Positions 35,886 to 45,081 of a stretch of DNA of 64,000 nt are shown here, one piece after another. The translations under genes and the position numbers were made by a program. Origin of the DNA: Seonamhaeicola maritimus (GTDB lineage: Bacteria > Bacteroidota > Bacteroidia > Flavobacteriales > Flavobacteriaceae); NCBI RefSeq assembly GCF_008056315.1, contig NZ_VRKQ01000008.1, positions 1,692,957 to 1,756,956 of the forward strand, written 5' to 3'. Each line of letters opens with the position of its first letter. Within the stretch, counting starts at the first letter, position 1. The notes under the pieces are model-generated. The model searched no databases and was not told where the DNA came from. It saw nothing but the letters and a program-made list of their open reading frames with translations.

Positions 35886-36257
35886 TTAAACGTGCTGATC
35901 AATAAGTACAGCATTTCCATCGGGATCTAAAACCACTAAACTTGCTGGTCCAGATGAAGATTCATCGGCTTCATTTTCAAGTTTAATGTCATTTGATTTT
36001 AAGTGCTTTTGAATATCTCTAACATCATCAAATTGCTCTAAAGTATTAGCGTTTTCATCCCAACCTGGATTAAAGGTAAGAATGTTGTTTTCAAACATGC
36101 CCTGAAATAAGCCAACTAATGCATTTCCGTTTTTCATTATAAGATAGTTTCTTTCAATATCTCCGGCAAAAACTGTAAAACCTAAAGTTTCGTAAAATTG
36201 TTTTGACTTGTGAATGTCTTTAACAGCAAGACTTATAGAAAAAGCACCTAGTTTCAT
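35886..36257 (-). CDS. VOC (glyoxalase/bleomycin resistance) family protein
   Basis: The 123-residue protein has a single VOC fold: MKLGAFSISLAVKDIHKSKQ and FYETLGFTV at the N-terminus, a central AFVGLFQ-like strand region, and VVLDPDGNAVLIDQH at the end, which fits a metal-binding edge. VOC members cover glyoxalases, dioxygenases and thiol-transferases, so the reaction is undefined. Its stop abuts that of bshA. Confidence 0.85.
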   Translation of the reverse strand: MKLGAFSISLAVKDIHKSKQFYETLGFTVFAGDIERNYLIMKNGNALVGLFQGMFENNILTFNPGWDENANTLEQFDDVRDIQKHLKSNDIKLENEADESSSGPASLVVLDPDGNAVLIDQHV

Positions 36258-36278
36258 GTATTTTTAATTATCTGAAAT

Positions 36279-38408
36279 TTAATTCATGTTTCGGGCAATT
36301 TCGACATCGTTTTCCACATCCTTCAATATTACATTAACATCAAAATTGCCTGTTCGTGCTAACATTTGGGGTTTGTTATTTTTATCTTGAATTTTTGCAT
36401 AAACCTTCCATTGCCCAACGCAATCTTCTAAAAGAAGAATAGCTTTATTTTTGTTTTCAATGTTTTTATTTTTTTTGAATTGAGCTAATTCCGTTGCTGC
36501 TTCAATTTTGGAAGCGTAATACAGTCCTAGATAAGACATAGATTGAAGATCTTCTAGTAATGATTTTAATTCTACCGAGCTACTATTAGTTTGAAGTTCA
36601 TTAACTTGAATTAATGTTTTAGTAGCATAGGAGCGAATCTGTGAAGCAATTTCAAAGGGTGTGGTTTTCTCTGATTTTGGATTTTCAGCATATTGTTTTG
36701 GACTTAAAACACCGCTATCTTTAAGAGTAGGGTTCGATATAAAACGATTCACATCATGGAATCCATTTCTCGCATCAATACAAGCTTCTACAGACCATTG
36801 ATAATCCCAGTCATTCCAGTGATAGCAATTTACAGCTGGAATAATTTTTGAAGCCATTTGCCAAACAGTATAAAGTTTCTGAGCATTTGCTTCAGGAAAA
36901 TGTTTGCCTATCTTGTGAATAAAAAAGTCTGAATCTAATGTGTTGTTATAAGCTAACCGTCCCCATAACATAAATTTATACCAATGCTTATCTACTTCCA
37001 ACTTGCCAGCCAAATCTGGCTTTTTACTATTAAATTCACGCCCCCAGAAATAACCATCAGACCCCATGTAAAACCCAGCAGTGTGTTCTAATTGGAAATG
37101 ATTTATAAAGTCTCGAACATACTCAGGATCTCCCCATCTGTGAACAAATATATCATCGTTTCTGAGATTCCACCAAGATTTAAGTCCGTACTCTTTCATG
37201 TTTTCTATATGTCCTTTTGCAAAGTTTGGGGTTGGAGTTGAGTACAAACGGGCTTTAGCATATTTAAAACTAGCCTCAAATGAATCCGGAAACTCCGTCC
37301 AATATTTAAAAATCTTATCCATATTGGTATTCCAAACACGGTGGATAAAATCTACCTTACGCTCTGGCATATCTATTTTAGCTTCTATAATTCCCAAACC
37401 ATAAGTTTCCCAAATCCATTGTTCACGTGTATAAAGTCCGGCATCATCCATCATATGTTCTCCAGCAGTAACTCCGATACCCTTCACATGGGGATAGGTT
37501 TTTAGAAACGTTTTCACGGCATCACGGTAATATGATACGTTGATAGGATTATCCATTTGATTGTTAATACCATGCTTTCCCGGTTTTTCATCCCATAAAG
37601 GTTGTCCATAAGTTCTGTAAAAGGGTTCAACAGGGTTTGCTGCTCCGTTTGCGCATAAGTTCCAGTTGAAATAATAAATGTCAATTCCACGGTTATGAGC
37701 ATGTTGCATCACCTTTTGCCAAAACGCTATTTTTTCATCAATTCTTATTTTCTTTACAACCTTCAAATTCTCAACTACGTTTCGTGAAACCATTTGAGGT
37801 TCTGCCCATTCGTTCTCCTTCCCGGTTGGTTTTAACGTAGTTATGCAAATATCATCTAAAGCCACATTAGGAAAATTATGTTGTTTAATCATGGATGGAA
37901 ATGGATGTGGATTCCAGAGTGTTAATATGTTGAATCTATTTATTGCCATTTGATCAAGGTGTGCTTTCCAGAAATCCCATTCCCATACAGTATCAATATT
38001 CATTTGAGCCGCATCACCCGTGTCATCATACCCAGGTGTTCTTGCATCAAGCGGAATATTCATTTTAAGCCCTCGCTTTAGAATGTATGGAGAATGTGAG
38101 GTATGTTTTATCTTTCCGTAAAGTTCTAACTGTTCCGCAACCTCAAGACCTCCATACATTAACCCTAAATCATCAGAAGCATATACTATGACTTTATCAT
38201 TATTTACATCAATCTCATAGGCCTGTTTTTCATAAATGTCTTTTTTAAGTTTGAAAAAAATGTTTCTGTATACAGTACTGTCTGTAATCTGATCCTGAAT
38301 TTTAGATACAGCAAAGGACACTTTAGGGTTATTGCTATCGTAATCTATTTTAGACTGATTATTGCATGATACAATAATGCTGAATAAGAAAAAAAGAATT
38401 GCTTTCAT
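36279..38408 (-). CDS. Putative glycoside hydrolase lipoprotein (GH67/GH20-like N-terminal domain, TIM barrel)
   Basis: The 709-residue protein has a lipobox (FSIIVSCNNQ, Cys at about 15). Residues 30-110 resemble the GH20b/GH67 N-terminal domain (VYASDDLGLMYGGLEVAEQL). Residues 120-560 look like a TIM barrel rich in Trp and Asp (KRGLKMNIPLDARTPG, WNPHPFPSMI, YYFNWNLCANG, GVTAGEHM), which suggests an exo-acting sugar hydrolase in the alpha-glucuronidase/hexosaminidase class. The substrate is not readable. Next on the minus strand upstream are a DUF1801 protein and a ThuA protein, which suggests a carbohydrate-related operon. Confidence 0.65.
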   Translation of the reverse strand: MKAILFFLFSIIVSCNNQSKIDYDSNNPKVSFAVSKIQDQITDSTVYRNIFFKLKKDIYEKQAYEIDVNNDKVIVYASDDLGLMYGGLEVAEQLELYGKIKHTSHSPYILKRGLKMNIPLDARTPGYDDTGDAAQMNIDTVWEWDFWKAHLDQMAINRFNILTLWNPHPFPSMIKQHNFPNVALDDICITTLKPTGKENEWAEPQMVSRNVVENLKVVKKIRIDEKIAFWQKVMQHAHNRGIDIYYFNWNLCANGAANPVEPFYRTYGQPLWDEKPGKHGINNQMDNPINVSYYRDAVKTFLKTYPHVKGIGVTAGEHMMDDAGLYTREQWIWETYGLGIIEAKIDMPERKVDFIHRVWNTNMDKIFKYWTEFPDSFEASFKYAKARLYSTPTPNFAKGHIENMKEYGLKSWWNLRNDDIFVHRWGDPEYVRDFINHFQLEHTAGFYMGSDGYFWGREFNSKKPDLAGKLEVDKHWYKFMLWGRLAYNNTLDSDFFIHKIGKHFPEANAQKLYTVWQMASKIIPAVNCYHWNDWDYQWSVEACIDARNGFHDVNRFISNPTLKDSGVLSPKQYAENPKSEKTTPFEIASQIRSYATKTLIQVNELQTNSSSVELKSLLEDLQSMSYLGLYYASKIEAATELAQFKKNKNIENKNKAILLLEDCVGQWKVYAKIQDKNNKPQMLARTGNFDVNVILKDVENDVEIARNMN

Positions 38409-38421
38409 GTAATAATCAGTT

Positions 38422-38841
38422 TTAAATTCCTAACGTTGGCAATTGTTTTATTTTATGATACTTCAATGCAGCTTTAATACAATGTTTTAGAGCTTCTTTT
38501 GGAATATCCTCATCAATTTTAAAAATAATGGCACGTTTACCATCAAAGTTGAAAGAGTCCTTAAAAAGGGACTTAAACGTTGAAACTAATCTACTGGTAC
38601 ACTGGAAATACATAGCATACTGGTTGGGTGACTTTGCTTTCCAATCAATTCTTAAGGTGCTACCGTGTTTGGTAATATAGCTTGGTTCTCCCCATTTTAA
38701 AGTTTCTTCTAAAGATATAATCCCTTCAGTCTCTCTTGCTGTTTCAATAATCAATTCTCTGAGAGCTAACATCTGATTACTAACAGAATCAGGATAATGA
38801 TTAAAATGTGATTCGACTTTTGGATTAGTAAATAACTTCAA
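38422..38841 (-). CDS. DUF1801 domain protein
   Basis: The frame is open to 39042, but the upstream 67 codons lie inside the ThuA gene and do not match the family. A TTG at 38841, 7 bp after the ThuA stop, gives MKLFTNPKVESHFNHYPDSV and a 139-residue protein. It has DUF1801 features: LEETLKWGEPSYITK, a central IDWKAKSPNQYAMYFQ and KRAIIFKIDEDIP. The family (YdhG-like, SCP-like fold) has no settled function. It sits between the ThuA gene and the glycoside hydrolase (13 bp to the latter), so the three are probably one operon. The start is uncertain. Confidence 0.7.
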   Translation of the reverse strand: MKLFTNPKVESHFNHYPDSVSNQMLALRELIIETARETEGIISLEETLKWGEPSYITKHGSTLRIDWKAKSPNQYAMYFQCTSRLVSTFKSLFKDSFNFDGKRAIIFKIDEDIPKEALKHCIKAALKYHKIKQLPTLGI

Positions 38842-38848
38842 ACTTGTT

Positions 38849-39913
38849 TTAATTAAGGGGCTTATACGTCCATTTTCTAGAGCTTGTACTATCTGCACTT
38901 GGGAAATCTTCAGGAATATCCTGAGTAACGTTTCCTGTAGCTGCCCATTCTGCACCACGCTGAAACGTAGTTGTAAAACCAACGCATTCAAATGAATAAT
39001 CCATATGACCCATAGCAGAATGAAAGGCACGCCCTTTACCATATTCTATTGCCATAAGCATGGGTTCATGACGTCCTGTTCCCGATACCTCTTCCATCCA
39101 AGGCGGTGCGTTTCTTTCAACATCAGAATAAGCTGTTGCAAGAATTGTCATATTTTCTCCTGGACCACGCATACGGTCGTATAATTCGTCTTTTGTGTGA
39201 AGCCAGACATCCGGAAGGCCTTTCATTATTGGGTGATCTGCAGCTCTTGTTTTAATTTGATATTCATATTGAGGGCCGTGAGAAGCACAAATACCTTCAG
39301 ATGGGTCATGTTCAATTTCATTTTTATCGTTATAAAAAATATACGGACCCGAATTGACATCTCTATCTCCCCATGCACCAAGACCAATCATGTTATTATA
39401 TTCATCCCAATCTCCCCAAGCGTTGTTAGCAGCATGAACTACCACTAATCCGCCGCCATTTTTCATGTAATTTTCAAAACTTGTTTTTGTGTTTACTGGT
39501 AATTCAGAAGATAACCATCCCAAATTAGAAATAACTACATCATAATTTTCAAATTTCGGACTAAAACTTGGGTCTACCATTGGTGTGTCTACCGCAGTTC
39601 TTTTTACTTCATCATTAAGCGGATACATGGTCAATAAATCATTTATATCATCAACACCTTCAATTGGGTTATAATGAGGGCCAATCCAAGTAAATGCTTT
39701 TCGATTTATATCAACATCAAACAAGCCCGTTTCCTCCAAATAACTTTTCATCATAAAAGTGGTTTTGGGCCATACACCATGGTTATTTTCGCCGTCAATA
39801 ATAAGTGCTTTAAGTTTTGGTTTTATTATTTCCTTTTTCGTTTTAGAATTGTCCTTACAGTTAATAAAAAAAAGACTCATTAAAAGAAAGAAAAGGGTGT
39901 AAATGAATCGCAT
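38849..39913 (-). CDS. ThuA domain lipoprotein
   Basis: The 354-residue protein has a lipobox (LFFINCKDNS). The ThuA trehalose-utilisation domain (glutamine amidotransferase-like fold, likely catalytically inert) includes ALIIDGENNHGVWPKT, YDVVISNLGWLSSEL and GGGLVVVHAANNAWGDW. HTKDELYDRMRGPGENM and the late GKGRAFHSAMGHMDYS are also typical of Bacteroidota secreted ThuA proteins. The role is probably in sugar uptake or utilisation. The first gene of the group reading to 36279. Confidence 0.88.
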   Translation of the reverse strand: MRFIYTLFFLLMSLFFINCKDNSKTKKEIIKPKLKALIIDGENNHGVWPKTTFMMKSYLEETGLFDVDINRKAFTWIGPHYNPIEGVDDINDLLTMYPLNDEVKRTAVDTPMVDPSFSPKFENYDVVISNLGWLSSELPVNTKTSFENYMKNGGGLVVVHAANNAWGDWDEYNNMIGLGAWGDRDVNSGPYIFYNDKNEIEHDPSEGICASHGPQYEYQIKTRAADHPIMKGLPDVWLHTKDELYDRMRGPGENMTILATAYSDVERNAPPWMEEVSGTGRHEPMLMAIEYGKGRAFHSAMGHMDYSFECVGFTTTFQRGAEWAATGNVTQDIPEDFPSADSTSSRKWTYKPLN

Positions 39914-40001
39914 GATGTTTAATATTTAAATTTATTGTGTAAGATAAAAAAATAAATGCGTGAGATAGTTTGAAATTTTTCATAGGGATAATTTATACAA
40001 C

Positions 40002-40027
40002 AAAAAAAAGCGCCCAAAAAGGCGCTT
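40002..40027 (-). terminator. Terminator of the outer-membrane beta-barrel gene
   Basis: On the minus strand AAGCGCC pairs with GGCGCTT (7 bp) around a 5-base loop, followed by a run of T. It lies 24 bp after the stop of the gene at 40051. Confidence 0.75.
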
Positions 40028-40050
40028 ATATATAAATATTGAATTTAATA

Positions 40051-40539
40051 TTAGAATTGGTAACGGATACTTAAAGCAATGTCAAAATCTAAATCGTTAT
40101 TATTGTATGCATCATCTCCAAACCCAATTTCTGGTCTGAAGTCCAAAGAGATTAGTAGTGGGATTTCAAAATCATATTCTATGCCTATATCACCTGCAGC
40201 AAAAATAAATGTATCCGTTATATCAGCACCTGGAGTGTTTATACTGAAAGACCCAATACCACCTCCAGCTCCAACGTACCAGTTAAAGCCACCATCTAAA
40301 GGATACACCCACTGGTACAAACCAGCTAATTTAAAACCGTCATAGTTGTTGCCATCTCTCCAGCCTAAATCAAGCTCCAAACGGTTATTGTCACCTAAAG
40401 CTCTTTGATATGATATTTCAGCTCCGAAACCGTCACTATCTCCCATTCTTAAACCAATGGCATTATCAGAAATAACTTGAGCCTCTGAACTAAACATAAA
40501 ACCTATAAGGGCTAATGATAATAAAAATAATTTTTTCAT
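40051..40539 (-). CDS. Outer-membrane beta-barrel protein (porin-like)
   Basis: The 162-residue protein has a signal peptide (MKKLFLLSLALIGFMFSSEA) and alternating beta-strands through to a C-terminal aromatic (LDFDIALSIRYQF), the usual end of small eight-stranded barrels. Blocks such as RMGDSDGFGAEISYQRALG and DLGWRDGNNYDGFKLAGLYQ fit the OMP_b-brl family. The role is structural or unknown. The gene stands alone with its own terminator. Confidence 0.85.
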   Translation of the reverse strand: MKKLFLLSLALIGFMFSSEAQVISDNAIGLRMGDSDGFGAEISYQRALGDNNRLELDLGWRDGNNYDGFKLAGLYQWVYPLDGGFNWYVGAGGGIGSFSINTPGADITDTFIFAAGDIGIEYDFEIPLLISLDFRPEIGFGDDAYNNNDLDFDIALSIRYQF

Positions 40540-40833
40540 AAGATTAATTTTTGTTGTTTAATATTTGACACTATTATATAAATACGTCACAAATTATATT
40601 TCAGATTTGTTGAACAAAAATAACACCAAAAAAGGTGCAATATTTAACTAATTGAAAGAATTATTAACAATACATTTAATAATATATGAAAAAATAGTTA
40701 TGGACTTATTAACTATGGACTTAATATTATCAATGTTATTATATCTAAGCGTTTTTTAGGCTATGTAGTATAATTTCAGTATTTCGCTTTTGTATCTCTT
40801 AGAATAGATTTATTTTAGCGCAAAACTTTTGAC

Positions 40834-41895
40834 ATGGCAGGAAATTCCTTTGGAAAACTATTTAATTTAACTACTTATGGAGAATCTCATGGAGCAGCTT
40901 TAGGAGGTGTGATTGATGGTTGTCCTCCAGGAGTTGATTTAGATTTTGATGCAATTCAGCATGAATTAGATAGACGTAAACCAGGTCAATCCGCAATTGT
41001 TACACAGCGTAAAGAACCAGATACTGTTAAATTTCATTCTGGTATTTTTGAAGGAAAAACTACAGGAACTCCTATTGGTTTTGTTATAGAAAACACCAAT
41101 CAAAAGTCTCATGATTACTCACATATTAAAGATAGTTATAGACCAAGTCATGCCGATTTTGTGTACGACAAAAAATATGGCTTTAGAGATTACCGTGGAG
41201 GAGGACGCAGTTCAGCACGTGAGACCTCTTGTAGAGTAGTTGCAGGTGCTATTGCTAAACAAGTTTTAAAGAATCTTGAAATTACGGCTTATGTTTCTAG
41301 TGTTGGTACTATGAAACTTAATAAACCGTATTCAGAAATAGATTTATCTAAGGCAGAGGAAAACATTGTACGTTGTCCAGATATAGAAATGGCTTCTCAG
41401 ATGGAAAGCTACATAAAAGAGGTGCGTAGTAAAGGTGATACCGTTGGTGGTGTTGTTAGCTGTGTTATTAAAAATGTACCTGTTGGATTAGGCGAACCCG
41501 TATTTGATAAACTACATGCTGAATTAGGAAAAGCCATGTTGTCTATAAATGCCGTTAAAGGATTTGAGTATGGTAGTGGATTCCATGGAAGTACCATGTA
41601 CGGTAGTGACCATAATGATTCTTTTAACAACGATGGTAGTACAAAAACCAATTTTTCGGGGGGTGTTCAAGGTGGTATAAGTAACGGAATGGATATTTAT
41701 TTCAATGTTGCTTTCAAGCCCGTTGCTACCTTAATTCAGAAATATGAAACTATTGATAAAGATGGCAATACTGTAGAAATGCAGGGTAAAGGACGTCATG
41801 ATCCTTGTGTGGTACCTAGAGCAGTACCCATTGTAGAAGCTATGGCAGCATTGGTTCTTGTAGACTATTTTTTAATTAACAAGATGTATTCTTAG
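40834..41895 (+). CDS. aroC: Chorismate synthase
   Basis: AroC converts 5-enolpyruvylshikimate-3-phosphate to chorismate with reduced FMN, the last common step of aromatic synthesis. The 353-residue protein has standard length and all signatures: [63 protein letters not shown] and [20 protein letters not shown]. It starts at ATG 40834 with a roughly 290-bp upstream gap that includes its promoter region. Confidence 0.97.
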   Translation: MAGNSFGKLFNLTTYGESHGAALGGVIDGCPPGVDLDFDAIQHELDRRKPGQSAIVTQRKEPDTVKFHSGIFEGKTTGTPIGFVIENTNQKSHDYSHIKDSYRPSHADFVYDKKYGFRDYRGGGRSSARETSCRVVAGAIAKQVLKNLEITAYVSSVGTMKLNKPYSEIDLSKAEENIVRCPDIEMASQMESYIKEVRSKGDTVGGVVSCVIKNVPVGLGEPVFDKLHAELGKAMLSINAVKGFEYGSGFHGSTMYGSDHNDSFNNDGSTKTNFSGGVQGGISNGMDIYFNVAFKPVATLIQKYETIDKDGNTVEMQGKGRHDPCVVPRAVPIVEAMAALVLVDYFLINKMYS

Positions 41896-41896
41896 T

Positions 41897-41968
41897 AGCT
41901 ATTTCCCGCTTTCCGCTATATCTTTTTTTCGAAACTCAAAAAAGGATGCCGCTTCAATCGGGGCTAAA
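41897..41968. repeat. Putative dispersed intergenic repeat with hairpin
   Basis: TTCCCGCTTTCCGCTATATC leads into CTTTTTTT (41922-41929), a loop of about 8 bases, AAAAAAGG (41938-41945), then ATGCCGCTTCAATCGGGGC. The hairpin is nearly symmetric, and its composition differs from the flanks. I recall similar intergenic sequences in other Flavobacteriia. It could act as the aroC terminator. Confidence 0.5.
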
Positions 41969-42072
41969 CATACTTGCCAAATAGTTGCAATACATTAATT
42001 TTTTATTACCTTTTAAACTTAGTTATAAAGCCAACCCAAACCTAAGCAATACCTACTAGTAAATTATAAAGC

Positions 42073-42609
42073 ATGATTTATTATTGGTTGCACATTGTTT
42101 TTGTCTTTTTTGGCTCAAAATTCTTCTGGAAAAGGGTAAACCTAGACGAAAATTTTTCGAGGACCAGACGTGTAAGTATTTTAGATTGCGATGCCTTCAG
42201 GTTTATGGCCAATTCTAAGTATTTCTACTACATGGATTTAATTCGGTTAGAAATTACTTTCCGTACAGACTTGTATAAGAATACCATAAAGAAAAGAAAA
42301 TACCCTGTAATTGGCTCTCAGAAAATTATCTATAAAAAGCCTTTAAAACGTTGGACTAAATTTAAGATCACACTAATTCTTGAAGGTTGGGATGATAATT
42401 GGGTATATCACCGTCAAGTCTTTTCTCGAAATAACGAAGTTTATGCCATAGGTTTTACCAAAGTTGGGTTTTGGTACAAGCATAAGATTCAAGAAATAAG
42501 ACCAATAATTTTTGAAAGCGGAATAAAACTTAAGGAAAAGCCAGTTTCTTCAGAAGTTTTAAAAATGTTTGATAATGACTATAATATCTTAAAGACCACA
42601 GAAAAATAA
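42073..42609 (+). CDS. Thioesterase-like (THEM6 / 4HBT-type) protein
   Basis: The 178-residue protein has a hydrophobic N-terminus (residues 1-17). Residues 28-140 resemble a hotdog thioesterase of the THEM6/FcbC type: SRTRRVSILDCDAFRFMANS, KYFYYMDLIRLE, then IGSQKIIYKKPLKRWTKFKI with VYHRQVFSRNNEVYAIGF. Asp39 (in LDCD) would fit the usual catalytic acid. It probably acts on acyl thioesters near the membrane. The gene precedes the ATP-grasp gene by about 70 bp with its own spacer. Confidence 0.7.
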   Translation: MIYYWLHIVFVFFGSKFFWKRVNLDENFSRTRRVSILDCDAFRFMANSKYFYYMDLIRLEITFRTDLYKNTIKKRKYPVIGSQKIIYKKPLKRWTKFKITLILEGWDDNWVYHRQVFSRNNEVYAIGFTKVGFWYKHKIQEIRPIIFESGIKLKEKPVSSEVLKMFDNDYNILKTTEK

Positions 42610-42681
42610 TTATATGGTCTTCTCTCAATTCAAAAAAATAATTACTTTTAGCTTACATAATCACGATAAAATTCGGCATAT

Positions 42682-43719
42682 ATGAATGTTTGTTTTATAA
42701 TGTATCCATGGGAAACTATAGACCCAGATAATGATACCACACTTGCTTTAATTAAGGAATGTGTTAAGCGTAAGCATGGTGTTGCCATGTGTATTCCTGC
42801 AGATTTAACTATTAGGAATAGTGTAACCACTGCTAATTGTTCGGTTGTTAATAGGATGGATAAAACGCCAGCATCCTTAAAATCATTTTATAATAAGGTA
42901 AGTTTACGTCAAGAAATGCTCCCATTAGCAGGTTTTGATGTTATTTTCTTTAGAGCAAATCCGCCTTTAGATCCTATTATGCTTAATTTTTTAGACTCGG
43001 TTAAAGACGATGTTTTTATTATGAATTCATTAGAGGGTATGCGTGAGGCTAATAATAAACTATATACAGCGGCATTTGGAGATGCACATAGTAATATTAT
43101 TCCAGCAACTCATGTATCAAAAAGTAAAAACTATTTAATTAAACAGATTAAAGAATCTAAATCAGACAAGATGATACTAAAACCACTTAATGGTTTTGGG
43201 GGCTCTGGTGTAATTCTTATTGAAAAACGTGCAATGAGTAATATTACTTCGTTGTTAGATTTTTATATAACCAATCGTGATGGTTCTTCAAATTATGTCA
43301 TTCTTCAAGATTATATAGAAGGTGCTGATAAAGGCGATGTTAGAATTTTGATATTGAATGGTGAACCAGTTGGGGCAATGAAACGTGTTCCTGGGAATGA
43401 TGACCATAGGTCTAATGTATCTGCCGGAGGTAGTGTCCAAAAGCATTCGTTAACAAAAGAGGAAAAGGCACTTTGTAAACAAATTGGCCCTAAATTGGTG
43501 AATGACGGTCTCTACTTTGTAGGTATAGATGTAATTGGAGGAAAACTGGTGGAAGTTAATGTAATGTCTCCGGGAGGTATTACATATATTAATAAAGTGT
43601 ATAAATTAAAAACAAAAATTGAAGAAAAGGTAATCGATTTTTTAGAAATGAAAGTATTAGATAAGTTACAAGCTTTCGATAGAAGAACTAGGTTACGTAA
43701 GGCTGTTGAAGAAGCATAA
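42682..43719 (+). CDS. Glutathione-synthetase-like ATP-grasp ligase
   Basis: The 345-residue protein resembles GshB in its ATP-grasp half: KPLNGFGGSGVILIEK, VILQDYIEGADKGDVRILIL, RSNVSAGGSVQKHSLT and GLYFVGIDVIGGKLVEVNVM. ATP-grasp ligases join a carboxylate to an amine or thiol via an acyl phosphate. No gshA is in the window, and bshA indicates bacillithiol rather than glutathione as the main thiol, so glutathione synthesis is doubtful. An amidoligase role on another substrate is plausible. It is 13 bp before a lipoprotein gene, with a sulfurtransferase, an FGase-like protein and a QEGLA protein downstream. Confidence 0.8.
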   Translation: MNVCFIMYPWETIDPDNDTTLALIKECVKRKHGVAMCIPADLTIRNSVTTANCSVVNRMDKTPASLKSFYNKVSLRQEMLPLAGFDVIFFRANPPLDPIMLNFLDSVKDDVFIMNSLEGMREANNKLYTAAFGDAHSNIIPATHVSKSKNYLIKQIKESKSDKMILKPLNGFGGSGVILIEKRAMSNITSLLDFYITNRDGSSNYVILQDYIEGADKGDVRILILNGEPVGAMKRVPGNDDHRSNVSAGGSVQKHSLTKEEKALCKQIGPKLVNDGLYFVGIDVIGGKLVEVNVMSPGGITYINKVYKLKTKIEEKVIDFLEMKVLDKLQAFDRRTRLRKAVEEA

Positions 43720-43732
43720 GCATTAATTAAAA

Positions 43733-44245
43733 ATGAAAAGAAATATTTTATTTGTAATTGCTCTTTACACAGTATTTATTTTTTCTTGTAAAAAAGAAGT
43801 GTCAAGCAACCTAGAAACGGAACTATTAGTAATAATTAATAAACTTAGAAAGGATAAGAATCACAAATACCTAAAGACTTTGAAGCCTTTAGATAAAGAT
43901 TTTTATAAAATATTTAAAGATAGGGCATCGGCTAAAAAAGCAATAGAATATTCCGATAAGAAATGGGATTTCATTGATAATCTTCCTGCAAATGCCATGA
44001 AACCTATAAATGAAGATGATGATGTTGTAGTTGCCATGACTACCAAATCTCAATTAGAAAAATCAATATATAATGGTTTGTCTAGTGATTATGCATCTAT
44101 GGCTGAATTTTTGAATGAGGATATTGTTGTTTGTGGATTTTATTTTGTTAATGTAGATGGTATGCATTTAAAATCAAGAGCAGCTTTTTTCAATATTGAA
44201 GGAAGGTGGATATTCATCCCAAATGTTTTTGAGGCATTCTATTAG
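43733..44245 (+). CDS. Small hypothetical lipoprotein
   Basis: The 170-residue protein has a lipoprotein signal (IALYTVFIFSCKKEV, Cys at about 19) and a mostly helical N-terminal half followed by a beta-rich half ending AFFNIEGRWIFIPNVFEAFY. No family is recognised. It sits between the ATP-grasp and sulfurtransferase genes, with gaps of 13 and 12 bp, so it belongs to that operon. Its outer-membrane or periplasmic location suggests that the system acts at the cell envelope. Confidence 0.65.
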   Translation: MKRNILFVIALYTVFIFSCKKEVSSNLETELLVIINKLRKDKNHKYLKTLKPLDKDFYKIFKDRASAKKAIEYSDKKWDFIDNLPANAMKPINEDDDVVVAMTTKSQLEKSIYNGLSSDYASMAEFLNEDIVVCGFYFVNVDGMHLKSRAAFFNIEGRWIFIPNVFEAFY

Positions 44246-44257
44246 TATATCTTGGAT

Positions 44258-45079
44258 ATGAATAAGATTGCATTAAATAAAAACTTGGTTTCAGTAGAAT
44301 GGCTTCATAAAAACATGGAAGCCAATAATCTTGTAGTTTTAGATGGCACAATTGCAAAACCTTTTGATTCCTTATCATTACAAATCCCAAATGCTAGATT
44401 TTTCGATATTAAGAAAAAGTTTAGTGATACTTCCAATCTGTTTCCAAGCGCATTTCCAACTAAAGAACAATTTCAGGAAGAAGCTAGGAATTTAGGAATT
44501 AATAATAACAGTTTCATTGTTGTGTATGATGACAAGGGTATTTATTCTAGCGCTCGCGTTTGGTGGTTGTTTAAAGCTTTTGGGTTTAATAATATTGCAG
44601 TTTTAGATGGTGGTTTTCCAGAATGGCAAAAAACAGGTTTTAAAACAGAGAATATGATCTTGTATAATGATGAAAAAGGTAATTTTGAAGCTGACTTGCA
44701 GCCAGAATACATGAAATTTTTTGAAGATGTAAAAGAAGCATCAGAAACTGAGACTCATAAAATAATTGATGCACGTTCTTCTGGAAGATTTAATTGTAAT
44801 GTTCCTGAACCAAGAGAAGGCTTAAGGTCTGGAACTATACCAAATTCCATTAATTTACCTTATACAGATTTATTAGAAAACGGATTATTAAAATCTACTG
44901 AAGTCTTACAGGAGATATTTGCAAATAAAATTAAAAATCAAAAAGAGCTAATTATTTTCTCATGTGGATCTGGTATTACCGCTTGTGTTTTGGCTCTTGG
45001 TGCTGAAATAGCAGGATATAATAATTTAACCGTTTATGATGGCTCATGGACGGAATGGGGGACTTTAGTGAAGGAATAA
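44258..45079 (+). CDS. Sulfurtransferase (3-mercaptopyruvate / thiosulfate type, two rhodanese domains)
   Basis: The start is ATG 44258 rather than a TTG two codons earlier. The 273-residue protein has two rhodanese domains (about 12-125 and 160-270); the active Cys is in ELIIFSCGSGITACVLALG. The SCGSG loop fits the 3-mercaptopyruvate sulfurtransferase class (CG[SG]G[VT]), which transfers sulfur to thiols or cyanide. The linker between the domains (NVPEPREGLRSGTIPNSINL) is typical. It lies 2 bp before the FGase-like gene. Confidence 0.9.
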   Translation: MNKIALNKNLVSVEWLHKNMEANNLVVLDGTIAKPFDSLSLQIPNARFFDIKKKFSDTSNLFPSAFPTKEQFQEEARNLGINNNSFIVVYDDKGIYSSARVWWLFKAFGFNNIAVLDGGFPEWQKTGFKTENMILYNDEKGNFEADLQPEYMKFFEDVKEASETETHKIIDARSSGRFNCNVPEPREGLRSGTIPNSINLPYTDLLENGLLKSTEVLQEIFANKIKNQKELIIFSCGSGITACVLALGAEIAGYNNLTVYDGSWTEWGTLVKE

Positions 45080-45081
45080 TT

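Noticed and set aside
38842-39042. N-terminal extension of the DUF1801 frame (67 extra residues)
   Set aside because: It lies entirely inside the ThuA coding sequence in another frame and looks non-coding; the DUF1801 fold begins at about 38841.
42682-43719. Straight annotation as glutathione synthetase gshB
   Set aside because: The fold is right but the context (bshA, no gshA in the window, FGase-like and QEGLA neighbours) does not support glutathione synthesis.
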